The position numbers and the translations under genes were made by a program. The notes below the pieces were generated by a model. That model ran no database searches and was not told where the DNA came from. It saw nothing but the letters and a program-made list of their open reading frames with translations. Source: an uncultured Eubacteriales bacterium (GTDB lineage Bacteria > Bacillota > Clostridia > Lachnospirales > Anaerotignaceae). From it: a stretch of 9,009 bases of DNA. Where the stretch lies: assembly GCA_959604475.1 (NCBI GenBank), contig CAUHBX010000027.1, positions 1 through 9,009 of the forward strand. Direction: 5' to 3'. This document shows positions 1-6,612 of this stretch, piece after piece. Numbering within the stretch: position 1 is the stretch's first letter; the number at the start of each line of letters is the position of its first letter.

Positions 1-930
1 TTCATAGGATTTGCGGCTATACCAATACCAATTACAGCGTTCATTAAAAATAAGGTACACCAGAAGTTCTCCAAAGCATATACCTTTGTAACGGCTGCAT
101 TGTGTTTAAACCTCGTGGTTCAGCCAGTGCTAAACTTTTTAGGGATAATGGATTTAAGGCAGCTGCTTTTTGTAACTCATATATGCTACGCCATATCCAT
201 TATACTTGTTATTGCATCCCTGGCATTAACACCAAGAAGCTTTAATCCTGATAAAAAATGCCTGATTATCAGCGTTATCCCTGTTGCCTTAGGGCTGGCA
301 ATAGACGCGGCCATACACTATTCAGGTAAAATCGAGAGTGTTAGCAACACCTTCTTCCTGCAGCTTGGAGTGCTGTTTTTCCTGATTATTCAGGCTGTGC
401 ATGTTTTAAGCGATATTTTAAATGCATATAAAGAGAATATTAAATCGGACTTTTACAAATCCCTTGCCTTTAAGGACGGGCTTACAGGGCTGTATAACAG
501 AACCGCCCTGAATAATGAGCTGAATAAGCTGGCGGCTATGAGAGTTCCCCCGAACGGCCTTATATTTTTATGTGCTGATATAAACAATCTAAAGCAGGTA
601 AACGATAAATACGGGCATGAGGCTGGTGATGGCATAATATGTCAAACTGCTGATTTCCTTAATATTTACCTAGGAAAATTCGGAGGCGTCTATCGTATTG
701 GAGGAGACGAGTTTACCGCTGTTTTAACAGGTATAAGCGAACCTGAGCTTCAGAATAGAATAGACAGCATGTATAATAAAATAAAAGAGTATAACATGGC
801 CGCACCGATACAGCTTGACTTTGCGGTAGGATTTGAAAAGCTTATTAAATCCGATACAATAACAGATTGTATTAACCGCGCGGATAAAAAAATGTATGCA
901 AATAAAAGGCTTAGAAAAGAGAACCGATAA
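1..930 (+). CDS. Membrane diguanylate cyclase (GGDEF), 5'-truncated by window edge
   Basis: The frame is open from base 1, so the start lies outside the window; 309 residues are visible. The first ~130 residues are several hydrophobic segments, ending in a segment near bases 340-420. This resembles the 7TMR-DISM-type membrane region often joined to GGDEF in clostridia, although the sensory domain itself is not in view. The GGDEF domain starts around base 460 (FKDGLTGLYNR). It contains the metal/substrate segment with CADINNLKQVND and the active-site RIGGDEF at 694-714. GGDEF proteins condense two GTP into cyclic di-GMP, and the intact GGDEF signature suggests this one is active. The product-inhibition site (RxxD just before the signature) reads KFGG, so feedback inhibition at a canonical I-site looks absent. 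The gene ends in its own terminator. I am sure of the family and less sure of the sensor type. Confidence 0.9.
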   Translation, partial: FIGFAAIPIPITAFIKNKVHQKFSKAYTFVTAALCLNLVVQPVLNFLGIMDLRQLLFVTHICYAISIILVIASLALTPRSFNPDKKCLIISVIPVALGLAIDAAIHYSGKIESVSNTFFLQLGVLFFLIIQAVHVLSDILNAYKENIKSDFYKSLAFKDGLTGLYNRTALNNELNKLAAMRVPPNGLIFLCADINNLKQVNDKYGHEAGDGIICQTADFLNIYLGKFGGVYRIGGDEFTAVLTGISEPELQNRIDSMYNKIKEYNMAAPIQLDFAVGFEKLIKSDTITDCINRADKKMYANKRLRKENR

Positions 931-949
931 CAAAATCGGTTCTTTTTTT
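916..949 (+). terminator. Intrinsic terminator of the GGDEF gene
   Basis: A perfect 9-bp stem, AGAACCGAT (920-928) with ATCGGTTCT (935-943), has a 6-base loop and a run of T at 944-949. The A run upstream can extend the stem against the T run. The stop codon TAA (928-930) overlaps the stem and loop, so termination comes immediately after translation ends. Confidence 0.9.
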
Positions 950-990
950 GTAACACAGCTTATCCATCTTGAATATTGTATAGAAACATT

Positions 991-998
991 AAGAAGGG
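991..998 (+). promoter_or_regulatory. Ribosome binding site deciding the collagen gene start
   Basis: AAGAAGGG ends 10 bases before ATG 1009. It favours that ATG over the in-frame TTG at 976, which lies upstream of this site. A second possible pair is AGGA at 1039-1042 with ATG 1048, which would shorten the product by 13 residues. Confidence 0.55.
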
Positions 999-1008
999 AA
1001 AATTATAT

Positions 1009-2574
1009 ATGACTAACGATTTTGAATGTTTTGAACGCAGGAAATCCATGTACGATACAGAAAGCAGCACGGCCCAGTGCGGCTGCGGCACAGGTTCATG
1101 CGGAGGGCCCAGCTGTCCATGGCCGCCTGCTCCTCCTTGCCCGCCCGAGCCATGCTGCCAGTGCTGCTGCCCGGGTCCCAAAGGTGATAAAGGGGATAAG
1201 GGAGACAAGGGTGACACCGGAGCTACCGGTGCCGCTGGAGCTAAAGGTGACAAAGGAGATCCCGGTATGCCCGGACTTCCCGGACCACAGGGAGAAAAAG
1301 GTGAGAAAGGTGATCAGGGAGATGCCGGTGATAAGGGCGATAAAGGTGATAAAGGCGATACCGGAGACGCCGCTACCATTACTGTCGGCAGAGTATCAAC
1401 AGGAGCCCCAGGAACAAATGTACAGATAACCAACACAGGAACACCTGAAAACGCGGTATTTAATTTTGTTATCCCCAGAGGTGAACCCGGTGACACAGGA
1501 GCACAGGGTCCAGAAGGCCCGCAGGGCCCTGCAGGCCCTACCGGTGCCACTGGTGCTACGGGTGCTACCGGTCCCAAGGGTGACCCTGGCGAAGCAGCTA
1601 CTATAACAGTCGGTACTGTTACAACAAGCGCTCCCGGTTCTGACGCTGAAATTACTAACTCCGGTACTGACCAAAACGCTGTATTCGATTTCGTAATTCC
1701 CAGGGGCGAAGCCGGCCCTACTGGTGCTACCGGAGCTACCGGCCCTAAAGGAGATACTGGTGATGAAGGCCCCCAGGGCCCTGCAGGCCCTACCGGTGCT
1801 ACTGGTGCCACCGGCGCTACCGGCCCTACCGGCCCTAAAGGAGACCCGGGAGAAGCAGCTACTATAACAGTCGGTACTGTTACAACAAGCGCTCCCGGTT
1901 CTGATGCTGAAATTACTAACTCTGGTACTGACCAGAACGCTGTGTTCGATTTTGTTCTGCCAAGAGGAGAGGAAGGTCCGCAGGGGCCCGAGGGTCCTCA
2001 AGGTCCTGAAGGTCCCCAGGGAACAGCCGCCACAATAAACATCGGCACTGTTACAACAGGAGACCCCGGAACCAACGCCGAAGTTATAAACACAGGAACT
2101 GAACAGGACGCTGTGTTGGATTTTGTAATTCCAAGAGGGGAAAGCGGAGCGGCAGGAACACCGGACGTATTAGCAACCGTCGACTCAACCAACCAGACTA
2201 CTACAGCAAATACACCTCTCATTTTTAATGAGAACCCTCTTCTTTTGGGAACATCAATAACGCATACAGCAGGTACGGCCGACATTTTAATAAACCAGAA
2301 CGGCGTATATCAGGCAACTTCCCATACTGTCGTGTCCGTAAGCGCAGGTACGAGTATTCCGGCTACACTTACAATGCACCTTGAAGAAAACAATACTCCT
2401 GTCGCAGGAGCTATAGCAAGCCATACCTTTACAGCATCTTCGGAAACAGCTACTCTTTCCTTCTCAGTACCTTTCCAGGTAACGGCTGCACCTGTAACAC
2501 TGCATGTTGTTGCAGAAGAAGATGGCTTTACAATAAACAATACGACGCTAACTGTAATAAGGCTTGGCGATTAA
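1009..2574 (+). CDS. Collagen-like protein with 39-residue modules and BclA-like C-terminal domain
   Basis: Predicted 521 residues from ATG 1009. In order: a short polar N-terminus; a cysteine-rich segment at 1078-1170 (ten Cys in 31 codons, mixed with Pro and Gly); Gly-X-Y tract 1 (1174-1368, rich in GDK and GEK); and three further tracts (about 1480-1593, 1705-1854 and 1966-2025; GPQ, GPE and GAT rich). Four non-collagen modules of exactly 39 residues interrupt the tracts, each ending in PRGE. The last 136 residues (2164-2571) are a beta-rich, Thr/Val/Ala-rich domain resembling the C-terminal trimerisation domain of BclA-type exosporium glycoproteins. I see no signal peptide, membrane segment or LPXTG motif. 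This fits assembly from the mother cell onto a spore, but that role is inferred. The many Thr residues in GAT/GPT triplets are candidate glycosylation sites by analogy with BclA. A phage-tail-fibre-like origin of the modules is an alternative source. Confidence 0.85.
   Translation: MTNDFECFERRKSMYDTESSTAQCGCGTGSCGGPSCPWPPAPPCPPEPCCQCCCPGPKGDKGDKGDKGDTGATGAAGAKGDKGDPGMPGLPGPQGEKGEKGDQGDAGDKGDKGDKGDTGDAATITVGRVSTGAPGTNVQITNTGTPENAVFNFVIPRGEPGDTGAQGPEGPQGPAGPTGATGATGATGPKGDPGEAATITVGTVTTSAPGSDAEITNSGTDQNAVFDFVIPRGEAGPTGATGATGPKGDTGDEGPQGPAGPTGATGATGATGPTGPKGDPGEAATITVGTVTTSAPGSDAEITNSGTDQNAVFDFVLPRGEEGPQGPEGPQGPEGPQGTAATINIGTVTTGDPGTNAEVINTGTEQDAVLDFVIPRGESGAAGTPDVLATVDSTNQTTTANTPLIFNENPLLLGTSITHTAGTADILINQNGVYQATSHTVVSVSAGTSIPATLTMHLEENNTPVAGAIASHTFTASSETATLSFSVPFQVTAAPVTLHVVAEEDGFTINNTTLTVIRLGD
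1369..1485 (+). repeat. 39-residue interrupting module, copy A
   Basis: First of four in-frame 117-base modules in the collagen-like protein. It runs from [10 protein letters not shown] to NFVIPRGE. It shares the consensus (A)ATI.VG.V.T..PG...I.N.GT....VF.FVIPRGE with the others but is more diverged at DNA level. The final Gly of PRGE restarts the Gly-X-Y register. Confidence 0.85.
1594..1710 (+). repeat. 39-residue interrupting module, copy B
   Basis: This 117-base module is nearly identical to copy C, which lies 261 bases downstream. The first 50 bases (1594-1643) match copy C exactly. Most differences, and nearly all those in the 3' third, are synonymous third-base changes plus one VI to VL change. 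Confidence 0.88.
1855..1971 (+). repeat. 39-residue interrupting module, copy C
   Basis: This 117-base module is nearly identical to copy B. The Gly-X-Y tract in front ([18 protein letters not shown]) is also repeated before both copies, so the duplicated unit covers part of a collagen tract plus a whole module. Confidence 0.88.
2026..2142 (+). repeat. 39-residue interrupting module, copy D
   Basis: The last 117-base module, from [10 protein letters not shown] to LDFVIPRGE. It follows a short GPE/GPQ tract and is followed by only three Gly-led triplets before the C-terminal domain. It is diverged from B and C but has the same length and the same end motif. Confidence 0.85.
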
Positions 2575-2583
2575 TAATTACAG

Positions 2584-2611
2584 CAGCGGGATAATATCCC
2601 GCTGTTAATTT
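2584..2611 (+). terminator. Probable terminator of the collagen-like gene
   Basis: A 9-bp stem, CAGCGGGAT (2584-2592) with ATCCCGCTG (2596-2604), has a 3-base loop and begins 9 bases after the stop codon. The following tract TTAATTT is interrupted, so termination may be less complete than at the other hairpins here. Confidence 0.65.
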
Positions 2612-2622
2612 AAAAATACTAC

Positions 2623-2652
2623 TTGACAAAAAAAGCTGCTGCGTGTAATAAT
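2623..2652 (+). promoter_or_regulatory. Sigma-A-type promoter of the T-box/trpB2 unit
   Basis: A consensus -35 TTGACA (2623-2628) is followed, 18 bases on, by AATAAT (2647-2652), a 5/6 match to the -10 hexamer. Transcription would begin near 2659, about ten bases before the first T-box stem. Confidence 0.75.
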
Positions 2653-2667
2653 AGTCACTATACAATA

Positions 2668-2935
2668 AACCTTAGAGTAAGAGTAGTAATCATACCTAAT
2701 CATTTTACAGAGAACCATATAGGCTGAGAGTATGGTAATGACGGACTGATGAATGGACTTACGAGGGCAAACCGAAAGCTTAGGCCAGTAGGGGCGACGG
2801 TAATCCGCACGTTAGCGCGGAGCGCATATGTTAGTATGCAGTTAAGGCGCGTCTGTATATCATGTACCGGCGAAATTAGGTGGCACCGCAGGAGTTTTAT
2901 ACCTCTTGTCCTATAACAGGACAAGAGGTTTTTTT
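2668..2935 (+). promoter_or_regulatory. Tryptophan-specific T-box riboswitch leader
   Basis: The leader senses uncharged tRNA and allows read-through into trpB2. In Stem I, GTAAG (2677-2681) pairs with CTTAC (2758-2762) and ATCA (2689-2692) pairs with TGAT (2747-2750). They enclose the loop-E-type AGTA (2682-2685) opposite GAATGGA, which places the specifier UGG (Trp) at 2754-2756. An upper arm pairs ACCATA (2714-2719) with TATGGT (2731-2736). The T-box core AGGTGGCACCGCAG is at 2878-2891. Its UGGC bulge would pair with an acceptor end GCCA, meaning discriminator base G, which is what bacterial tRNA-Trp carries. The terminator follows at once. Specifier, discriminator match and downstream gene all point to tryptophan. 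The central Stem II/pseudoknot part (about 2790-2870) I did not fold in detail. Confidence 0.93.
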
Positions 2936-2936
2936 A
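2901..2936 (+). terminator. T-box-controlled intrinsic terminator
   Basis: An 11-bp perfect stem, CCTCTTGTCCT (2902-2912) with AGGACAAGAGG (2918-2928), has a 5-base loop and seven T (2929-2935). In the T-box mechanism uncharged tRNA stabilises the alternative antiterminator formed by the upstream T-box core, so this hairpin is the off state. Confidence 0.92.
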
Positions 2937-2976
2937 TTTTCAGAAACTATATTCAAATACGAAAGGAGCAACAGCT

Positions 2977-4347
2977 ATGTCAGAAATAACACCCTATAAA
3001 ATTTATCTTGAAGAAAGTGAAATGCCCAAGCAATGGTACAATGTCCGTGCCGATATGAAAAACAAGCCGGCCCCGCTTCTTAATCCCGGCACCCATAAGC
3101 CTATGGAATTTGAGGAGCTTCGCCCAGTATTCTGCGACGAGCTTATTAAACAGGAGCTGGACGACACTACACCGTATTTTGATATACCAGAAGAAATACT
3201 CTCATTTTATAAAATGTACCGCCCTTCTCCCCTTATGAGGGCATATAACCTTGAAAAAGCGCTGAATACCCCAGCAAAGATATATTATAAATTTGAGGGC
3301 AACAATACTTCCGGCAGTCACAAGCTTAACTCCGCCCTTGCGCAGGCATACTATGCAAAACAGCAGGGCCTTAAAGGAGTAACCACCGAGACCGGAGCTG
3401 GACAGTGGGGAACAGCCCTTTCAATGGCATGCTCATTTTTTGGAATTGACTGCAGGGTTTATATGGTTAAGGTTTCCTATGAGCAGAAGCCGTTCCGCCG
3501 CGAAGTAATGCGCACATACGGTGCATCCGTTACCCCTTCTCCCTCTGAAACGACTAATATAGGAAGAAAAATCCTTAAGGACCATCCCGGTACAAGCGGC
3601 TCCCTTGGCTGTGCAATTTCGGAGGCTGTCGAGGCCGCCACAGGCATGGAAGGCTACCGTTACGTCCTTGGCTCCGTACTTAATCAGGTTCTTCTCCACC
3701 AGTCAGTAATTGGACTTGAGGCAAAGGCTGCCTGCGATAAATACGGCATAAAGCCTGATATTATTATAGGCTGTGCCGGCGGAGGCTCTAATCTGGGCGG
3801 CCTTATATCTCCGTTTATGGGCGAAAAGCTCCGTGGTGAGGCTGACTACAGGTTTATAGCTGTGGAGCCGGCTTCATGCCCAAGCCTTACAAGGGGAAAA
3901 TTCGCCTATGATTTCTGTGATACCGGCATGGTATGCCCCCTCGCGAAAATGTACACCCTTGGAAGCGGTTTTATACCTTCGCCGAACCATGCCGGAGGCC
4001 TCCGCTATCACGGCATGAGCTCTGTTCTTTCCCAGCTTTACCATGACGGTCTGATGGAAGCCCGTTCTGTTGAGCAAACCTCGGTATTTGACGCAGCCAC
4101 GAAATTTGCCCGTATAGAGGGTATACTTCCCGCACCTGAAAGCAGCCATGCCATAAGGGCCGCAATCGACGAAGCAATTGAATGCAGAAAAACAGGAGAG
4201 GAAAAGACCATACTCTTTGGTCTTACCGGAACTGGCTACTTTGATATGACAGCCTATGAAAAATACAATAACGGCTGTATGACAGACTATATTCCAACGG
4301 ACGCAGACCTTGAGGCTGGATTTGCCGGACTTCCTAAAGTAGAATAA
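2977..4347 (+). CDS. trpB2: TrpB2-type tryptophan synthase beta chain (PLP enzyme)
   Basis: 456 residues, longer than canonical TrpB (about 400) and typical of the TrpB2 (TrpB-like) group. It should condense L-serine with indole to L-tryptophan in the cytosol with pyridoxal phosphate. Visible residues are Lys116 in GSHKLNSA (Schiff-base lysine), the TETGAGQWG motif at 137-145 with catalytic Glu138 (the Trp after Gln is usual in TrpB2, where TrpB1 has His), the glycine-rich phosphate loop GCAGGGSN at 265-272, and a C-terminal GLTGTG loop at 415-420. The ribosome binding site AAGGAG (2963-2968) sits 8 bases before ATG 2977. No trpA or other trp gene adjoins it. The gene has its own leader and terminator, so it acts as a single transcription unit. 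Free indole, rather than indole channelled from TrpA, is the likely substrate. The tryptophan T-box in front supports a real role in tryptophan supply. Confidence 0.95.
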   Translation: MSEITPYKIYLEESEMPKQWYNVRADMKNKPAPLLNPGTHKPMEFEELRPVFCDELIKQELDDTTPYFDIPEEILSFYKMYRPSPLMRAYNLEKALNTPAKIYYKFEGNNTSGSHKLNSALAQAYYAKQQGLKGVTTETGAGQWGTALSMACSFFGIDCRVYMVKVSYEQKPFRREVMRTYGASVTPSPSETTNIGRKILKDHPGTSGSLGCAISEAVEAATGMEGYRYVLGSVLNQVLLHQSVIGLEAKAACDKYGIKPDIIIGCAGGGSNLGGLISPFMGEKLRGEADYRFIAVEPASCPSLTRGKFAYDFCDTGMVCPLAKMYTLGSGFIPSPNHAGGLRYHGMSSVLSQLYHDGLMEARSVEQTSVFDAATKFARIEGILPAPESSHAIRAAIDEAIECRKTGEEKTILFGLTGTGYFDMTAYEKYNNGCMTDYIPTDADLEAGFAGLPKVE

Positions 4348-4351
4348 AAAT

Positions 4352-4382
4352 AAAAGCAGGTGTAAAAAACACCTGTTTTTTT
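4352..4382. terminator. Probable bidirectional terminator between trpB2 and traX-like gene
   Basis: A 7-bp stem, CAGGTGT (4357-4363) with ACACCTG (4369-4375), has an A5 loop and T4376-4382 on the + strand. An A-rich flank on the left (about 4346-4355) becomes T-rich on the - strand. It lies between the stops of two convergent genes (4347 and 4387), so it can serve both. Confidence 0.85.
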
Positions 4383-4386
4383 AAGC

Positions 4387-5133
4387 CTATAGGACGAAAT
4401 TAGCCAGATAAAACAAAATAAACGTATGGGCCGGATAGAAAAAATAAAAGAAATATTTAAGTCCCGGCCCCTTCTTGTTATTATATTTAAGCATAAGCGG
4501 CAGGGCAATTATCATAAAGCACTGGTTAATAACTCCGTAATAAAGCAGGTCCCCGGAAAACTGTATCATACAAAACAGAATATAAACAGCTGTAAGCAGG
4601 CTCTTATTTTCCTTTGTAAAATACATAATAACGCCGAGAATGACAAACATGGAGCCATATTCATTAAGCTCAAGATTTGGTATTATCCCTGTAAGCACGT
4701 CTCCGCTGAGGCTGCGTAATAAAGGGATAAACATCGGCAGAACACTATACAGCACCTGAACCAGAAAAATGCCTGCCAGCATCAGATAACCCATATGCCT
4801 GTCCCTTTGAAATGTCTCTATTGTACTGACGATGACTCCTATCAAAAGCATCGGTACAAAAATATTGTGATTTCCGTAGCCATATGCACTAACAAATCGA
4901 GCGTCAACCGTATACATAAAAAAGCTCATAAAAAGGCTCATTATATACAGTCTCAAAAGATACATTTTACGGTCTCTCGTATAATGGTATCCCCACACCA
5001 TACAGAATAAAAACAGCGGGTACGCTCCCCTTCCGATAAGCCTGAACCAGTACGGAGTCCCTTCAAAATAATACCCGATATGGTCTATAACCATAAGGAT
5101 TAAGGCTGTAACCTTCAGTGAAAAAGTGCTCAT
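4387..5133 (-). CDS. TraX-family integral membrane protein
   Basis: 248 residues with many hydrophobic segments. The TraX family signature is present: an N-terminal segment with MVIDHIGYYFEG (14-25), RLIGRGAYPLF (31-41), YHYTR (49-53), YLLRL (58-62), an N/H-containing region at 88-94 and FFYPAHTFIL (231-240). F-plasmid TraX N-acetylates pilin at the membrane. Chromosomal clostridial members are common and their substrates are mostly unknown, so I call this a probable membrane acyl/acetyltransferase-like protein and no more. AGGGG (5141-5145 on the complement) is 7 bases before the ATG. The start lies 29 bases after the stop of the SCIFF maturase on the same strand, with no terminator between them, which suggests cotranscription. 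Whether it acts on the SCIFF product is open. Confidence 0.88.
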   Translation of the reverse strand: MSTFSLKVTALILMVIDHIGYYFEGTPYWFRLIGRGAYPLFLFCMVWGYHYTRDRKMYLLRLYIMSLFMSFFMYTVDARFVSAYGYGNHNIFVPMLLIGVIVSTIETFQRDRHMGYLMLAGIFLVQVLYSVLPMFIPLLRSLSGDVLTGIIPNLELNEYGSMFVILGVIMYFTKENKSLLTAVYILFCMIQFSGDLLYYGVINQCFMIIALPLMLKYNNKKGPGLKYFFYFFYPAHTFILFYLANFVL

Positions 5134-5162
5134 ATCATATCCCCTGTCGAAATTATTTTATG

Positions 5163-6533
5163 TCAGTCCATTTCGTCCAGCATGAGCTTAGCCTTAATCA
5201 TAATAGCGCATTCAATCCTCTTGCGCTGGAGCTTACAGCCTATATCGTATGTATTCATTATACTGCCGCCGTAGTTGTTTGCGTTGGCCATACAGCCGCC
5301 GCTGCAGTAGAATTTAGCCCAGCATTTTTTACATTCCGGCTTAGTATAAACGTTGCAGTTGGCAAATTCCTCACGGAGTTCAGTATTCTGTATTCCATCA
5401 AATACTGTTCCGATTTTAAATTCCTCCTGGCCGACAAACTGGTGGCATGGGTACAGGTCTCCCTCCGGTGTTACGGCAAGGTATTCAGTTCCGCTGCCGC
5501 AGCCCGAAAGCCTTTTCGCAACGCATGGGCCGCCTGTCAGGTCAACCATGAAGTGGAAAAAGTTAAAATCCTTCTCGCCTGTCTTATGCCTGATATAAAG
5601 CTCCTGGGCAAGCTTTTCGTACTCGTTATAAATCGTTTCCAAGTCCTCCTCGCGGATTGCGTAATCCTCCGTGGCCTCGGCAACCACAGGTTCAACCGAT
5701 ACCTGCTTAAAGCCAAGGTCGTCGGCCACATGCAGGACATCCTTTGAGAAGTCAAGATTATGATGGGTGAACGTGCCTCTTAGATAGTAGTCCGTCTGGT
5801 TTCGGCTCTCTGCAAGCTTCTGAAATTTAGGAACTACCGCGTCATAGCTTCCCTGTCCGCCTGCCCTTGGACGCATGAGGTCGTTTATTTCTTTTCTTCC
5901 GTCCATGCTAAGAACGACGTTATGCATATTTTCATTTATGTATTTCTGCTTCTCATCATCAAGCAGTATTCCGTTTGTTGTTATAGTAAACCTGAAATTC
6001 TTGTTATGCAGCTTTTCCTGCTGGCGGCCGTATTCAACTATATCCTTTACGACCTCGAAATTCATAAGGGGCTCACCACCGAAGAAGTCTACCTCAAGGT
6101 TTCTCCTGTTGCCGCTGTTGGCGATTATAAAATCAATGGCTTTTTTGCCTACCTCAGCGCTCATAAGCGAGCGTTTGCCATGGTACTCGCCCTCCTCGGC
6201 AAAGCAGTAGCGGCACTTCAGATTGCAGTCATGCGCAACATGCAGGCAGAGGGCTTTAATAACAGGCGCACGGTTTTTAATCTGCTCAAGCACCTGCTCA
6301 TACTCATCCTCTGTATACAGCATTCCTGCCGTCTTAAGCTCCTCCAGCTCGTCAACAGCCTCTTTTATTTGCTCAGCGCTGTATTTACCAGCGAATTTTT
6401 CGTATAGCTCACAGGCATCTGTTTCGGGATACAGGTCTGCAATATCATAAACCACATCGTCTACGGCATGAACCGCGCCGCTTAAAACATCCATAAGAAC
6501 GTTAATTCCGTTCATGGAAAATTTGTGAAGCAT
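5163..6533 (-). CDS. scfB: SCIFF (six-Cys) peptide radical SAM/SPASM maturase
   Basis: 456 residues, as usual for this family. The N-terminal ~80 residues look like a peptide-binding PqqD/RRE-like domain. The radical SAM core begins near residue 93 with the CNLKCRYC motif (Cys103, Cys107 and Cys110 ligate the SAM-binding 4Fe-4S cluster), and GGEP at 152-155 binds the SAM amino group. The C-terminal SPASM region supplies ligands for two auxiliary clusters: Cys337, Cys345, Cys363, Cys401, Cys404, Cys410, Cys414 and Cys433, among others. Homologues form a thioether between a precursor cysteine and a nearby threonine in SCIFF peptides (ranthipeptide class). Its substrate gene lies directly upstream. 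GGGAGA (6541-6546 on the complement) sits 8 bases before the ATG. All expected cluster ligands are present, so it should be active. Confidence 0.96.
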   Translation of the reverse strand: MLHKFSMNGINVLMDVLSGAVHAVDDVVYDIADLYPETDACELYEKFAGKYSAEQIKEAVDELEELKTAGMLYTEDEYEQVLEQIKNRAPVIKALCLHVAHDCNLKCRYCFAEEGEYHGKRSLMSAEVGKKAIDFIIANSGNRRNLEVDFFGGEPLMNFEVVKDIVEYGRQQEKLHNKNFRFTITTNGILLDDEKQKYINENMHNVVLSMDGRKEINDLMRPRAGGQGSYDAVVPKFQKLAESRNQTDYYLRGTFTHHNLDFSKDVLHVADDLGFKQVSVEPVVAEATEDYAIREEDLETIYNEYEKLAQELYIRHKTGEKDFNFFHFMVDLTGGPCVAKRLSGCGSGTEYLAVTPEGDLYPCHQFVGQEEFKIGTVFDGIQNTELREEFANCNVYTKPECKKCWAKFYCSGGCMANANNYGGSIMNTYDIGCKLQRKRIECAIMIKAKLMLDEMD

Positions 6534-6564
6534 AAGTTTTTCTCCCTTTCCTCTGTACAGTACA

Positions 6565-6589
6565 AGAGTGCCGACATAGTCGGCACTCT
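6565..6589 (-). terminator. Hairpin between precursor and maturase genes, likely partial terminator
   Basis: A perfect 11-bp stem, AGAGTGCCGAC (6565-6575) with GTCGGCACTCT (6579-6589), has a 3-base loop. In the transcribed direction it lies 23 bases after the stop of the peptide gene and is followed by TTGTACTG, not a clean T run. It therefore probably attenuates read-through or protects the short upstream message from 3' decay. Either effect would give more precursor than enzyme. Confidence 0.75.
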
Positions 6590-6612
6590 GCTGTTTCTGA
6601 TATCAGTTTTAA

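Noticed and set aside
976..1008. In-frame TTG start for the collagen-like protein
   Set aside because: The only good ribosome binding site (991-998) lies downstream of the TTG and before ATG 1009, so the extra 11 residues are probably untranslated leader.
1314..2001. Long open frames on the - strand opposite the collagen-like gene, rich in Pro, Val, Ala, Ser and Gly
   Set aside because: They are complements of the Gly-X-Y and module repeats, which lack codons that become stops in reverse. They have no ribosome binding site and no recognisable family.
1369..2142. Regularly spaced direct repeats that could suggest a CRISPR array
   Set aside because: The repeats are 117 bases, in frame, coding and separated by collagen triplets, with unequal spacing and no cas genes.
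2700..2924. 74-codon open frame on the - strand
   Set aside because: It lies wholly inside the T-box leader, whose structure explains this sequence.
5118..5747. 209-codon open frame on the + strand
   Set aside because: It lies opposite the end of the radical SAM maturase, which has clear family motifs on the other strand; this frame has no recognisable domain.
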